A stretch of 64,000 nt of DNA from contig JBJTUC010000028.1 of the NCBI GenBank assembly GCA_046080505.1, positions 62,001 to 126,000 on the forward strand, read 5' to 3'. A program made the translations under genes and the position numbers. Below are positions 26,848-36,123 of the stretch, piece by piece. The DNA is from F1-60-MAGs104 sp046080505 (GTDB lineage Bacteria > Planctomycetota > Phycisphaerae > Phycisphaerales > SM1A02). Numbering within the stretch: position 1 is the stretch's first letter; every line of letters starts with the position of its first letter. The notes beneath the pieces were generated by a model. The model saw only the letters and a program-made list of their open reading frames with translations. It was not told where the DNA came from and did not search any database.

Positions 26848-28403
26848 TGAGCGCGCCGTCGGTCCTGATGTTGGGATGGGAGTTCCCGCCGTTCATCACG
26901 GGTGGGCTTGGCACGGCATGCCATGGGCTGACGCGCGCTCTGAAGCAGGCTGGGTGCGACGTGACCTTTGTGTTGCCGCGGGCCGTTGATCAAACCCACG
27001 CCTCTCATGTGCGTTTGGTCTCGCCCGAGGTGCTCGCCACACCATGTTCGAGTTCCCATGGCGGGTGGACCCCCGCGCCCCTCGCACGCATCATCGAGTC
27101 GACGGCAGACGCCTCCACGAGAATGGACTTCCACCCGAGCGATTCGCCCGCGTCCACACAGGCACGACATGAGGCCCTGCTCCGAGGAACGCCCGAACGC
27201 ATCGACATTCTCCGCCTTGGAAGCACGAATCAGGGCGTGTACGGTTCCGTGCCCCATCGCCTCGAGATGCTGCGGAAGTCTGGTGCAATCGTGGACGAAG
27301 CCACAGGCACATCCGATCCGCAGACCATGATCGCGCGGCTGATCGCTGCGGGCGTCGAGCCTGCGCTTGCCTGGGAACAAGTCGTGATCGATCAGGTGCT
27401 CCCGGAAGCTGCAACACCTCCCGCGCATGCGCCGATATCGCTCAGCGGCGGATACGACGGCGATCTGGTCCTCGCCGCGGAGCGCTATGCGCAGTTCTGC
27501 GTGCAATCAGCGCGCAACTTGAACTTCGACATCATTCACGCGCATGATTGGCTGACCTATCCGGCGGGGCTTGCACTCGCGCGCCTGACTGGGCGCCCGC
27601 TTGTGGTTCATGTGCACGCGACAGAGTTCGATCGCTCGGGCACGCATGTCAATCAACAGGTCTACAACATCGAACGGCGCGGCATGCATGGTGCCGTACG
27701 AATCATGGCGGTGAGCAATCTCACGCGGAATCTGCTTGTGAACCGCTACGGACTCTCGCCCAACAAGATCGATGTTGTCTACAACGGGGTTGAACTGGAG
27801 CCGGGGTCCTACGGCATCAAGCGCATCGAGCGCGGAGAGCGCATCGTGCTGTACTTCGGGCGCATCACCATGCAGAAGGGTCCCGAGTACTTCGTGCGTG
27901 CCGCCAAGCGCGTTCTCGAAGTGGAAAAGAATGTGCGATTCGTGGTTGCTGGATCGGGCGATCTTGCCAGTTCCATGATCGAAATGGCGGCAAGTCTCGG
28001 GATCGGCGGAAAGATGACTTTCACGGGATTCCTGCGTGGGCGGGATATTCCGCGCGTCTTCTCGATGGCGGATCTCTATGTGATGCCAAGTGTTTCAGAG
28101 CCTTTCGGCATCGCGCCACTCGAGGCGATGGGGCACCGAGTGCCCGTGATCATTTCCAGAAACTCTGGCGTCTCTGAAGTGTTGACTCATGCACTCAAGG
28201 TGGACTTCTGGGATGTGGATGACATGGCAAACAAGATCGTGGCTGTCCTGCGCCACCCTCCCCTTCGGGCGGAACTACGCGACCGAGGGCTCTTTGAGGT
28301 TCGAGGTATCACCTGGGACGGGGCAGCAAAGCGATGCATCACGTCCTACCAAAGTGCGATGAGCGCCGTACGACGCATCCCCGCCGGTCCGCGCCACGCC
28401 TGA
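26847..28403 (+). CDS. Glycosyltransferase, GT4/GT5 glycogen-synthase-like
   Basis: A 518-residue GT-B fold enzyme. The N-terminal domain opens with LMLGWEFPPFITGGLG, the ADP-glucose-type K/R-x-G-G-L loop replaced by TGGLG, and contains IIHAHDWLTYPAG. The C-terminal domain has VYNGVELEP, LYFGRITMQKGPEYFV, and the nucleotide-sugar motif SEPFGIAPLEAMGH. An insertion of about 130 residues (about 70-200) with low similarity separates the first strands. It could be a glycogen synthase or an alpha-glycosyltransferase of polysaccharide synthesis; donor and acceptor cannot be told. Cotranslated with the upstream 153-residue protein. Confidence 0.85.
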   Translation: MSAPSVLMLGWEFPPFITGGLGTACHGLTRALKQAGCDVTFVLPRAVDQTHASHVRLVSPEVLATPCSSSHGGWTPAPLARIIESTADASTRMDFHPSDSPASTQARHEALLRGTPERIDILRLGSTNQGVYGSVPHRLEMLRKSGAIVDEATGTSDPQTMIARLIAAGVEPALAWEQVVIDQVLPEAATPPAHAPISLSGGYDGDLVLAAERYAQFCVQSARNLNFDIIHAHDWLTYPAGLALARLTGRPLVVHVHATEFDRSGTHVNQQVYNIERRGMHGAVRIMAVSNLTRNLLVNRYGLSPNKIDVVYNGVELEPGSYGIKRIERGERIVLYFGRITMQKGPEYFVRAAKRVLEVEKNVRFVVAGSGDLASSMIEMAASLGIGGKMTFTGFLRGRDIPRVFSMADLYVMPSVSEPFGIAPLEAMGHRVPVIISRNSGVSEVLTHALKVDFWDVDDMANKIVAVLRHPPLRAELRDRGLFEVRGITWDGAAKRCITSYQSAMSAVRRIPAGPRHA

Positions 28404-28439
28404 TTCTCTGCGCAGCGTCACTTCGCCGCGGAGGGCTCC

Positions 28440-28445
28440 TATACT
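28440..28445 (+). promoter_or_regulatory. Predicted putA -10 box
   Basis: TATACT ends 9 nt before the putA ATG, with no Shine-Dalgarno between them; a leaderless transcript is predicted. This is the closest match to TATAAT among the start-proximal boxes. Confidence 0.5.
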
Positions 28446-28454
28446 CGCAGCACG

Positions 28455-31400
28455 ATGGGTCTGTTCACTCGTGCGAAGCCTGCGCCGAAGACGGCACCGA
28501 CACCCCAACCCCACCCCGCTGCCGCGAAGCAGCACACACACTCCACTGCAGAAAGTGGAACACCTGTGCCCTTGCTTGGCGATGCGGCACTTGAGAGCAG
28601 CGCGCAGGAGAACGCGCTGCGCATACTCAAGAGCGCCCGAAGCAGCAGCGACGGAATGCTGTCGGCGGCGTTCTGGTCAGACAAGCTGATGGCGTGGTCG
28701 ATGCGTGATCCGGACTTCAAAGTCCAGCTCTTTCACTTCGTCGATTGCTTTCCCGCGCTGCGCAACTCAGACTCGGTGTACGAACATCTCGTCGACTTCA
28801 TGTCGAAGCCGGGACTTTCGCTTCCGCCCGGGATGGACTTTGGACTGAAGGCAGGCGGGTTGGCAAAGGGGTTGGTTGCCCGCACGATGTCCTCGCAAAT
28901 CGAGGCGATGGCTGGCAAGTTCATCGCAGGGACCGATGCAAAGAGCGCGCTTCCGACGCTGCGGTCTCTCTGGGATCGCGGCCTTGCCTTCAGCGTTGAC
29001 CTTCTCGGCGAGGCATGCCTCAGCGATTCGGAGGCCGCCGCATACCGAGCCAAGTACGCCGATCTCATCGAGCACCTTCCAAGTGCCGTTGCGGCGTGGC
29101 CAGCGCAGGCATCGCTCGAGCGCGACCATCTCGGCCCGATCCCGCGAACCAACATATCGATCAAGATCTCTTCGCTCTTCGCGCGCACCGATCCCATCGA
29201 CACCGAGGGATCGATCCGCGGATTGGAAGAGGCACTGCTGCCGCTGCTCGAATCGGCCGCTCGGCGCGGCGTCTTCGTCAACTTCGACATGGAGCAGCAG
29301 TCGCTGAAGGATCTGACGCTCGAACTGTTCATGCGCTGCTGCGAGCGCGTTCCCTTTGAAGCGGGCATTGCCATGCAGGCATACCTACGAAGCGGCGAGT
29401 CCGATGCGAAGCGGCTGATCGATTGGGCACGGCGCTCCAATCGCGTTGTGACCGTTCGCCTTGTGAAGGGCGCCTACTGGGATTCACAGACCATCCTCTC
29501 TGAACAGCAAGGATGGGCGAATCCATGCTGGAGTTTCAAACGCGATACGGATGCGTGTTTCGAGCGTATGGCGGCTCGCCTCATCGAGGCCACCCCCCAA
29601 AGTGGGGGCAGTGGCGGAACGCGTCTCGCGCTCGGTTCGCACAATGCACGATCGATCGGGGCGGCGCTGGCACTGTTGGAGCGGCACGGGCTGCCGCGTG
29701 AAGCGATCGAACTACAGATGCTGCACGGCATGGCCGACGCGCTCAAGGGTGCATGCATGAAGGAAGGCCTTCGTGTTCGCGAGTATCTGCCCGTTGGCGA
29801 GATGATCCCTGGTATGGCGTATCTGGTCCGCCGCCTGCTTGAGAACACCAGCAACGAAAGCTGGTTGCGCTCAGGGTTCGCGGATTCGGCTGACGACAGC
29901 CAACTGGTCGCGACCCCTCATCGCTCAGCGGGTGCTGGCTCTGGCCGAGATGATGGACTACTGCGTATTCGCGGTTCGGCCGAACGACATGCGCTCAGCA
30001 ACGCGCACGCGGATGTGGCGGATGGCCTTCCGTTCTTTACGGAGCCGATGCGAGACTTCTCGGATGCTGCCACACGAACGGCGTTCGCCGCAGCTGTACA
30101 TACGGCGCGCGTTCCACCCGTTGCCAATGACACGACGGTCGAGCAGGCGCGTGCGGCGCTCGCTCGGCTGCACGCTGCGTTCCCTGCCTGGCGCGAGACA
30201 CCGCTCGCTGAACGCGCCGCAGTCTTGATTCGCGCGGCCGCCGCCATGCGCGCGCGGCGCGATGAACTCTCGGGCGTCATCATCCGTGAGTCGGGCAAGA
30301 CATGGCGCGAGGCGGACGGCGATGTCTGCGAGGCGATCGACTTCTGCGAGTACTACGCGCGCGAGGCTGCGCACCTCTTCCATCCGCATCGCCTTGGCCA
30401 TTTCACAGGTGAACTGAATCAGGAATGGCACCAACCTCGCGGCGTGGCGGTCGTCATCAGCCCATGGAACTTCCCGCTGGCGATCTGCTGCGGCATGACA
30501 GTCGCAGCGCTTGTCACTGGCAACACCGTGGCGGTCAAGCCCGCCGAGCAGACGCCCGGCATCGCGCGAATCCTTTGCGACATCCTTTGGAACGCGGGTG
30601 CGCCGCGCGATGCGCTGGCGTTCCTTCCAGGTGCGGGCGAGAGCGTGGGGGCGGACCTCGTGCGTGATCCGCGCGTGGCAGTCATTGCATTCACGGGTTC
30701 GAAGGCAGTTGGCCTCGACATCATCGCGGCCGCAGGGCAGACTCCGCAGACGCAAGGCTTCGTCAAGAAAGTGATCTGCGAGATGGGCGGCAAGAACGCC
30801 ATCATCGTGGACGAGAGCGCAGACCTTGATGAGGCGGTGCTGGGCGTTCGGCAGTCTGCGTTTGGATTCTCAGGGCAAAAGTGTTCCGCCTGTAGTCGTG
30901 CCATCGTGGTCGGATCGGCACTTGAACCATTCCTGCAGCGACTCGTGGACGCGACGAGCACACTCACGGTTGGCGATCCGCTGCTGCCTGGTACGGACAT
31001 TGGTCCAGTGATTGACGCCGATGCCGCGCGCCGTATCCGTGCCGCAATCGAGTCAGCAAGCCGCGAGGGGCGGATCGCTGTACAGGTCCCAATACCCGAT
31101 GGACTCGAGGGTCGAGTTGGAAAGCCGTTCATCGGACCGACCATCATTCAAGATGTCCGCGGAGATCACCGCATCGCACAGGATGAGATCTTTGGTCCCG
31201 TGCTCGCCGTCATCCACGCGCGCGACTTCACGGAAGCGCTCGCCATCGCCAACGGAAGCGACTACAAACTGACGGGGGGTGTCTTCAGCCGTCGACCATC
31301 GCATCTCGAGCGCGCACGCCGGGAGTTCCGCGTGGGCAACCTGTACCTGAATCGCGGCATCACAGGTGCGCTCGTCGGACGACAACCCTTCGGCGGCTTC

Positions 31401-31517
31401 GGCATGAGTGGTGTCGGCAGCAAGGCGGGTGGATCGCAGTATCTGCTTCAGTTCGTCGAGCCACGGAGCGTCTGCGAGAACACGATGCGCCGAGGCTTCG
31501 CACCGGGCCTGACCTGA
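28455..31517 (+). CDS. putA: Bifunctional proline dehydrogenase / L-glutamate-gamma-semialdehyde dehydrogenase
   Basis: PutA oxidises proline to glutamate through pyrroline-5-carboxylate. The 1020-residue protein has an N-terminal proline dehydrogenase barrel (about residues 70-470) with RTNISIKISSLFAR and RLVKGAYWDSQ, and an aldehyde dehydrogenase domain (about 560-1000) with WNFPLAICCGM, FTGSKAVG, EMGGKNAIIVDE and the catalytic cysteine 810 in GQKCSACSR. There is no ribbon-helix-helix DNA-binding domain, so it is not an autorepressor of the E. coli kind. A Gln/Ser/Gly-rich insert (near residue 380) sits in the first domain. Monocistronic; convergent with yifB. Confidence 0.97.
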   Translation: MGLFTRAKPAPKTAPTPQPHPAAAKQHTHSTAESGTPVPLLGDAALESSAQENALRILKSARSSSDGMLSAAFWSDKLMAWSMRDPDFKVQLFHFVDCFPALRNSDSVYEHLVDFMSKPGLSLPPGMDFGLKAGGLAKGLVARTMSSQIEAMAGKFIAGTDAKSALPTLRSLWDRGLAFSVDLLGEACLSDSEAAAYRAKYADLIEHLPSAVAAWPAQASLERDHLGPIPRTNISIKISSLFARTDPIDTEGSIRGLEEALLPLLESAARRGVFVNFDMEQQSLKDLTLELFMRCCERVPFEAGIAMQAYLRSGESDAKRLIDWARRSNRVVTVRLVKGAYWDSQTILSEQQGWANPCWSFKRDTDACFERMAARLIEATPQSGGSGGTRLALGSHNARSIGAALALLERHGLPREAIELQMLHGMADALKGACMKEGLRVREYLPVGEMIPGMAYLVRRLLENTSNESWLRSGFADSADDSQLVATPHRSAGAGSGRDDGLLRIRGSAERHALSNAHADVADGLPFFTEPMRDFSDAATRTAFAAAVHTARVPPVANDTTVEQARAALARLHAAFPAWRETPLAERAAVLIRAAAAMRARRDELSGVIIRESGKTWREADGDVCEAIDFCEYYAREAAHLFHPHRLGHFTGELNQEWHQPRGVAVVISPWNFPLAICCGMTVAALVTGNTVAVKPAEQTPGIARILCDILWNAGAPRDALAFLPGAGESVGADLVRDPRVAVIAFTGSKAVGLDIIAAAGQTPQTQGFVKKVICEMGGKNAIIVDESADLDEAVLGVRQSAFGFSGQKCSACSRAIVVGSALEPFLQRLVDATSTLTVGDPLLPGTDIGPVIDADAARRIRAAIESASREGRIAVQVPIPDGLEGRVGKPFIGPTIIQDVRGDHRIAQDEIFGPVLAVIHARDFTEALAIANGSDYKLTGGVFSRRPSHLERARREFRVGNLYLNRGITGALVGRQPFGGFGMSGVGSKAGGSQYLLQFVEPRSVCENTMRRGFAPGLT

Positions 31518-31542
31518 ACGGCGCCTCATGTTCGCCACATTC

Positions 31543-31562
31543 GCGCCGCACGCACGCGGCGC
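31543..31562. terminator. GC-rich hairpin between convergent putA and yifB
   Basis: GCGCCGC (31543-31549) and GCGGCGC (31556-31562) form a perfect 7-bp stem with a 6-nt loop, in the short gap between two convergent genes. There is no T-run on either side, so it may only assist termination or pausing. Confidence 0.3.
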
Positions 31563-31563
31563 A

Positions 31564-33147
31564 TCAGCCCATACCGAGTGCGCGGTACTGCAGTGCCTCT
31601 GACACATCTTCCGCGTGCACCTCCGAGTGCGCGTTGAGATCAGCAATCGTCATGGCAACACGGCGAATCTTGTCGTAAGCGCGCGCACTGAGAGCGAGTT
31701 CATCGAGGCCATGCGAAAGCAGATGCATCGCCGCACCATCGAGTCGGCAGACTCGGTCGAGAAGTTCACCCGGAAGCCGCGCGTTCGCGAGTGAACCCTG
31801 GCGCACCCTTGCACGCGCGCGCGCCTGCAGCACTTGGACCAACAGGGAAGCGCTGTCCGCGCCAGGTTTCGCACGCGCGAGGTCGCGCGCACCCACGCGC
31901 CGAACCTCCACATGCAGATCGATGCGGTCGAGCACTGGCCCGGAGAGCCGTCCAAGGTATTCGCCCATCAGCCGCGCTCCGCGAGCACCGCCGAGACGGT
32001 CCCCCTGTGCAGATGGGTTCATCGCCGCCACGAGCATCGCTGCCGCGGGCCATCGAATGCCTCCGCTCGCCCGAGCGATCGACACTTCGCCACCCTCGAG
32101 CGGCTCGCGCAGCGACTCGAGCACATCGCGGCGGAACTCCGGCAACTCATCGAGAAAAAGAATGCCATGGTGTGCAAGCGTGATCTCGCCGGGCCGCCCT
32201 TGTGGTCCGCCACCGATGATGGCCGTGGCGCTCGCACCGTGGTGCGGAGCACGAACAGGCCGAGCCACATTCAATCTGCCTGAACGCAATCGCCCATCCA
32301 TGCCAACTCCAGCACACGAGGAGATTCGCAGTACCTCAAGCGCTTCCTCGGGAAGAAGCGGCGGCAAGATGCCCGCGAGCGCGCGAGCAAGCATGGTCTT
32401 GCCGCAGCCCGCGGGACCGAGCATCAGCACATTGTGCCCGCCCGCCGCCGCAATCAACATCGCGCGCTTCGCCGTGGATTGCCCCTTGATCTCACGAAAG
32501 TCGACTGGCGCGAGACCAGTCGGAGGGGCGGCGTCCCCCGCCGCCTCCCCCCCAACATGGCCCTCGCTGTCACATCCCTGCCCCTGTTGGATGAACAGCG
32601 AATCCCCGCAAAGCGGGGACCGCTCCCCCCGAAAGAAGTTCACGGCATCGGCGAGCGTTTCCACCGCTGCAACTCTGCTGTTTGGAACGAGCAGCGCCTC
32701 ACGCGCGTTCTCCATGGGAAGCAGAATTCCTCGGCCAACATCGCGTGCCATCAGTGCTGCGCTCACTGCACCGCGCACCGCACGAACCCGTCCATCGAGC
32801 GCCAACTCACCTGCCACAAGCCACTGCTCCGAGTCGATGTCCACACCGCGTCGAGGATCGACGGCACCTGCGGCGCGCAACAGGCCAAGCGCGATAGGCA
32901 AGTCATAGACCGCCCCCTCCTTTCGGGTCCCCGCTGGAGCGAGGTTCACCACGACATGATGCCGCGGTACTTCAAATCCCGAACTCTCGATCGCACGCCG
33001 CACGCGTTCAACGGATTCTCGGATCGCCGCATCCGGCAGTCCCACCACGGCGATCTGCGGCAGCCCATGTGCGGACAGGTGGACTTCCACCTCGCACGGG
33101 CTTGCGTCGATGCCTCGCAGCATGAAGGAATGGATCCTCGCCTGCAC
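31564..33147 (-). CDS. YifB/ComM-family Mg-chelatase-like AAA ATPase
   Basis: A 527-residue protein of the YifB/ComM family. The N-terminal lon-protease-like domain (FMLRGIDASPCEVEVHL, VGLPDAAIRESVERVR) is followed by the AAA domain with Walker A GPAGCGKTMLARALAG and Walker B LFLDELPEF, and the C-terminal Mg-chelatase-type lid. ComM homologues act as helicases that help branch migration during natural transformation. A low-complexity insert (about 195-215, GQGCDSEGHVGGEAAGDAA) joins the domains. The GTG at 33147 is accepted because TATGGT ends eight bases upstream. The internal ATG at 33123 is the alternative. Confidence 0.92.
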   Translation of the reverse strand: MQARIHSFMLRGIDASPCEVEVHLSAHGLPQIAVVGLPDAAIRESVERVRRAIESSGFEVPRHHVVVNLAPAGTRKEGAVYDLPIALGLLRAAGAVDPRRGVDIDSEQWLVAGELALDGRVRAVRGAVSAALMARDVGRGILLPMENAREALLVPNSRVAAVETLADAVNFFRGERSPLCGDSLFIQQGQGCDSEGHVGGEAAGDAAPPTGLAPVDFREIKGQSTAKRAMLIAAAGGHNVLMLGPAGCGKTMLARALAGILPPLLPEEALEVLRISSCAGVGMDGRLRSGRLNVARPVRAPHHGASATAIIGGGPQGRPGEITLAHHGILFLDELPEFRRDVLESLREPLEGGEVSIARASGGIRWPAAAMLVAAMNPSAQGDRLGGARGARLMGEYLGRLSGPVLDRIDLHVEVRRVGARDLARAKPGADSASLLVQVLQARARARVRQGSLANARLPGELLDRVCRLDGAAMHLLSHGLDELALSARAYDKIRRVAMTIADLNAHSEVHAEDVSEALQYRALGMG

Positions 33148-33155
33148 AGAGGCGC

Positions 33156-33208
33156 ACCATATGCAGCCGCGACGCCGCGCCGAAAAACACGCCCGTTTTT
33201 CGTATCCT
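33156..33208. promoter_or_regulatory. Divergent yifB / TauE promoters with a 22-bp dyad
   Basis: Minus strand TATGGT (33161 to 33156) ends 8 nt before the yifB GTG. Plus strand TATCCT (33203-33208) ends 10 nt before the TauE ATG. Between them a perfect inverted repeat, CGAAAAAC (33181-33188) and GTTTTTCG (33195-33202), directly abuts the plus-strand -10 box. It is a possible repressor site or a hairpin. The repeat is seen; the function is inferred. Confidence 0.45.
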
Positions 33209-33218
33209 CGACTCGCGC

Positions 33219-34019
33219 ATGGAAGTCACCGTTGCCACCGCACTCGCCATCGGTCTTGCGGGAGGCATTCTGGGCGGGCTGATGGGGCTCGGTGGCGGGG
33301 TCATCATGATCCCGCTGCTCACCATCACTTCAGGCAGCAATCCGTACCTCTACCAGTCGGCATCGCTGCTCGCCGCGATCGCGGTCAGCATCGGCAGCAT
33401 TCCTCGCCATGTGCGCTCTGGCTTGGTCAATCGATCCTTCGTCCTGCGCTCCCTGCTCCTGTCTATCCCGACCGTTGCCGCAAGCGCACTCACGGCAGCT
33501 CTTCTTCCCGATCCGCGCTTGCTTGAAGTGATCTTTGCCATCTTCGTTGCGGCAATTGGTGTCAGCGAGATTGCCGGAGTCTTCGCACGCAGCAGTGGCG
33601 CAGCGGATGCCGCACCCATCCGAGACACTTGGCCACGCGCGTCGGTGGTTGGCGGCTGCATGGGAACGCTTTCGGGACTGCTCGGCGTTGGCGGTGGCAT
33701 CATTGCACTCCCAATGATCCGCGCGCTCACTCGCTTCGACATGCGAACCACGATCGCAACGACCGCCGTCCTCGTGCTTCCCGCCGTGATCGTCGGCGGG
33801 CTCGTGCGCCTTGCAGCGGCGCTGCACACCGCAAGCGCTGATGGACAACCGATGACGGCGTGGGCGATCCTTTCGCTGGCGCTTCTCCTCTCGCCCGGAT
33901 GCCTCATCGGTGGAACGCTCGGTGCCACATTGGCCCATCGCCTTCCGCGCTCGGCGCTCGAGAAGACATTCGGCATACTCTGCCTTGTGATCGCCGCGCG
34001 CATGCTCGGACTGTTCTGA
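33219..34019 (+). CDS. TauE/SafE-family sulfite exporter-like membrane protein
   Basis: A 266-residue integral membrane protein with about eight helices. The two repeats of the TauE/SafE family are seen in GLGGGVIMIPLL (first helix pair) and GVGGGIIALPMI (fifth helix), each a glycine-rich turn in the membrane. The family moves small sulfur-containing anions such as sulfite or sulfoacetate out of or into the cell; the substrate is not predictable here. Its stop overlaps the start of the following VTT-domain gene (TGATG). Confidence 0.88.
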   Translation: MEVTVATALAIGLAGGILGGLMGLGGGVIMIPLLTITSGSNPYLYQSASLLAAIAVSIGSIPRHVRSGLVNRSFVLRSLLLSIPTVAASALTAALLPDPRLLEVIFAIFVAAIGVSEIAGVFARSSGAADAAPIRDTWPRASVVGGCMGTLSGLLGVGGGIIALPMIRALTRFDMRTTIATTAVLVLPAVIVGGLVRLAAALHTASADGQPMTAWAILSLALLLSPGCLIGGTLGATLAHRLPRSALEKTFGILCLVIAARMLGLF

Positions 34020-34765
34020 TGAACGACACTCCTTCCCAAGCGGACTCCGCACCGCATCGAGGCCGCTCATCGCGAACACCGTGGCTTGTGGCACTGGCCG
34101 CAGCGTGGATCATCACACCCATCGTGCTCGGGATCACGCTTCTGACCCAGGTGGGCCCCGCCTCGAACTGGCTCCACGCACATCCGGACATTGCCGTGGC
34201 GACATGCATCGCCGTCTTGGCGTTCACCACGGGTTTCGGATTGCTGCCACCGTATGTGCAGTCCATCATCGCTGGATGGACGTTCGGTGCCGTGATGGGA
34301 ACCGGGGCCGTTCTCATCGGGCTGCTCGGCGGCGCGACGATCGGATTCTTCGTAGCGCGCATGCTCAGCGGCGACGCGCTGATGCGAATGATTTCGGCGA
34401 ACCCGCGTGCGAAGGCAATTCACCACGCACTGGTCGAAGCGAAGCAACGCCGCACATTCCTGCTGATCTTGTTGCTGCGGCTTCCACCCAACTCACCCTT
34501 CGCGCTGTTCAACCTTGCGATGGGTGCGGCTCGCGTGCGCTATGGGCCGATGATCGCTGCGACCGCCATCGGCATGCTGCCGCGCACCGCATTTCTCTGC
34601 TCTGCCGCGGCGGCGGCCGCTGCCACAGGAGCACAGGACATTCAGGATCTGGTGCGACGCCAGAGCTGGCCATGGCTGATCGTCGGTGTCGCCAGTTTCA
34701 TCGCGGCGCTGCTCATCATCCGCGTGCTTGCAATGCGCGCACTGCGCGCCGCGGGGCTCGCCTGA
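34019..34765 (+). CDS. TVP38/TMEM64-family (VTT domain) membrane protein
   Basis: A 248-residue polytopic protein of the VTT/DedA-like superfamily. After a first helix (LVALAAAWIITPIVLGITLL) comes the typical core: FGLLPPYVQSIIAGWTFGAVMGTGAVLIG, the re-entrant segment, FLLILLLRLPPNSPFALFNLAMG with the conserved Arg and Pro, and two C-terminal helices. Relatives are thought to move lipids or ions across membranes; no specific role can be assigned. The ATG at 34019 overlaps the TauE stop, so the two genes are coupled. Confidence 0.85.
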   Translation: MNDTPSQADSAPHRGRSSRTPWLVALAAAWIITPIVLGITLLTQVGPASNWLHAHPDIAVATCIAVLAFTTGFGLLPPYVQSIIAGWTFGAVMGTGAVLIGLLGGATIGFFVARMLSGDALMRMISANPRAKAIHHALVEAKQRRTFLLILLLRLPPNSPFALFNLAMGAARVRYGPMIAATAIGMLPRTAFLCSAAAAAAATGAQDIQDLVRRQSWPWLIVGVASFIAALLIIRVLAMRALRAAGLA

Positions 34766-34790
34766 CCGACAGTTCGATCATCGCAACCGA

Positions 34791-35396
34791 TCACCTCGGC
34801 GGCTCGAGCGGCTGCTGCGTGGGAGATACGGGAGCTTCACTGGGAGGAACGCGCTGCTGCGGGCTCGGGTCGTGCGAGATCGGCGCCTCCAAGCCACCCT
34901 CGGCTTCGGGAGTGGCCGCAGGAGGCGCCAGTCCCTCATGCATCGATGGATGCTGCGCGAGGCGCACATCGATCTGGCGAAAGAACTGGTCGCTCTGCGA
35001 GAAGAAGGAACCGCCGCGAACCCGACCGCGTGGCTGCATGATGACACGCGGCATCCGATCACTGGCATCCACTTCCACGCTGAACGACCAGATTTCAGTC
35101 TGCCGCCGTACTGCTTGCCCATTCATGACATCACGCTTGAGTTCTCGGTGAATCTCGATGCGGTGCGCCGCCTCATCCACGAACACACCGTTCTCCGTCA
35201 CGAACCAGTCGGTCAGCTCTGGCTGACGCGCCGCCAGCACCGTCGCTGACCAGAGTTGCTGCCCGCTCACACCTGGGTACGCGCGTGAAACACTGCCAAG
35301 ACGACAGCCGCCAAGCAGCGGCAACATCGCGAGCAGCACGCACGCCCACGCGCGCGCCGCGCTGGGCGCGATCTTGTCAATCGGGGAACAAGGCAT
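34791..35396 (-). CDS. Putative lipoprotein
   Basis: A 201-residue exported protein. The signal peptide ends in a lipobox, LPLLGGC, near residue 35, which predicts an N-terminally lipidated protein in the cell envelope. The mature part contains a domain with WSFSVEVDASDRMPRVIMQP and a Pro/Glu-rich tail of about 60 residues (PPAATPEAEGG...SPTQQP). It belongs to no family I recognise. The ATG at 35396 overlaps yebC by 20 bases and has AAGG about nine bases upstream. It is the last gene of the nusA operon. Confidence 0.7.
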   Translation of the reverse strand: MPCSPIDKIAPSAARAWACVLLAMLPLLGGCRLGSVSRAYPGVSGQQLWSATVLAARQPELTDWFVTENGVFVDEAAHRIEIHRELKRDVMNGQAVRRQTEIWSFSVEVDASDRMPRVIMQPRGRVRGGSFFSQSDQFFRQIDVRLAQHPSMHEGLAPPAATPEAEGGLEAPISHDPSPQQRVPPSEAPVSPTQQPLEPPR

Positions 35397-36102
35397 TTGC
35401 ATAGACCTTCTGTACATCATCAAGTTCCTCCAGTCCATCCACGAGCGCTCGGATGCGCTCGGCCAATGCGGCATCCACCGCCACCTCAACCTGCGGTACC
35501 CAAAGTACCTGAGCCTGTTCCGGAGCGATGCCAGCCACCTCGAATGCATCGCGCACGGCCGCGAGAGTCGATGCGGGGCAGGTCAGTTGCCATGCGTCGT
35601 CGTGGCCCACCACATCGTCCGCCCCCGCCTCGAGCCCGATCTCCATCACACGATCTTCCGAAAGTGCTTCGCGCGGAAGGATCACGACACCACACTGCCG
35701 AAACGAGTGGGCAACGGATCCGTTCACGCCCAGATTGCCTCCGTGCTTGTCGAACAGCGTGCGAACCTCTGGTGCCGTGCGGTTGATGTTGGTCGTCAAG
35801 CACTCGACCACCAGCGCAACGCCACCAGGACCGTACCCCTCATACCGAATGGCCTGATACTCCTCGCCCTCAAGCGCGCCACTACCCTTCTTCACCGCCT
35901 TCTCGATCGTGTCGCGCGGCATGTTCACGCTGCGCGCTTCATCGATCGCCATCCGCAGCGATGCGTTGAAGCGCGGATCAGCTCCCCCGGTGCGAGCTGC
36001 GACAATGATCGCGCGAGATGCCTTCGACCAAAGTTTGCCCCGCTTGGCATCCACCGCCGCCTTGCGATGCTTGATGTTCTTCCACGCGCTGTGACCTGCC
36101 AT
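35377..36102 (-). CDS. yebC: YebC/PmpR/TACO1-family protein
   Basis: A 241-residue YebC-family protein, starting with the diagnostic MAGHSAWKNIKHRKAAVDAKRG and containing GYGPGGVALVVECLTTNINRT. The family was annotated as a transcriptional regulator; recent work ties it to translation (TACO1, easing ribosomes through proline stretches). Its place in an operon with nusA, infB and rbfA fits the translation role. GGAG lies about ten bases before the ATG. Overlaps the downstream lipoprotein gene. Confidence 0.96.
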   Translation of the reverse strand: MAGHSAWKNIKHRKAAVDAKRGKLWSKASRAIIVAARTGGADPRFNASLRMAIDEARSVNMPRDTIEKAVKKGSGALEGEEYQAIRYEGYGPGGVALVVECLTTNINRTAPEVRTLFDKHGGNLGVNGSVAHSFRQCGVVILPREALSEDRVMEIGLEAGADDVVGHDDAWQLTCPASTLAAVRDAFEVAGIAPEQAQVLWVPQVEVAVDAALAERIRALVDGLEELDDVQKVYANALFPD

Positions 36103-36123
36103 GGAAACGGATCTCCGCTGCGA

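Noticed and set aside
29581..29625. CCCCC...GGGGG hairpin inside putA
   Set aside because: It lies in a Gly/Ser/Gln-coding insert of a continuous reading frame; a regulatory role is not supported.
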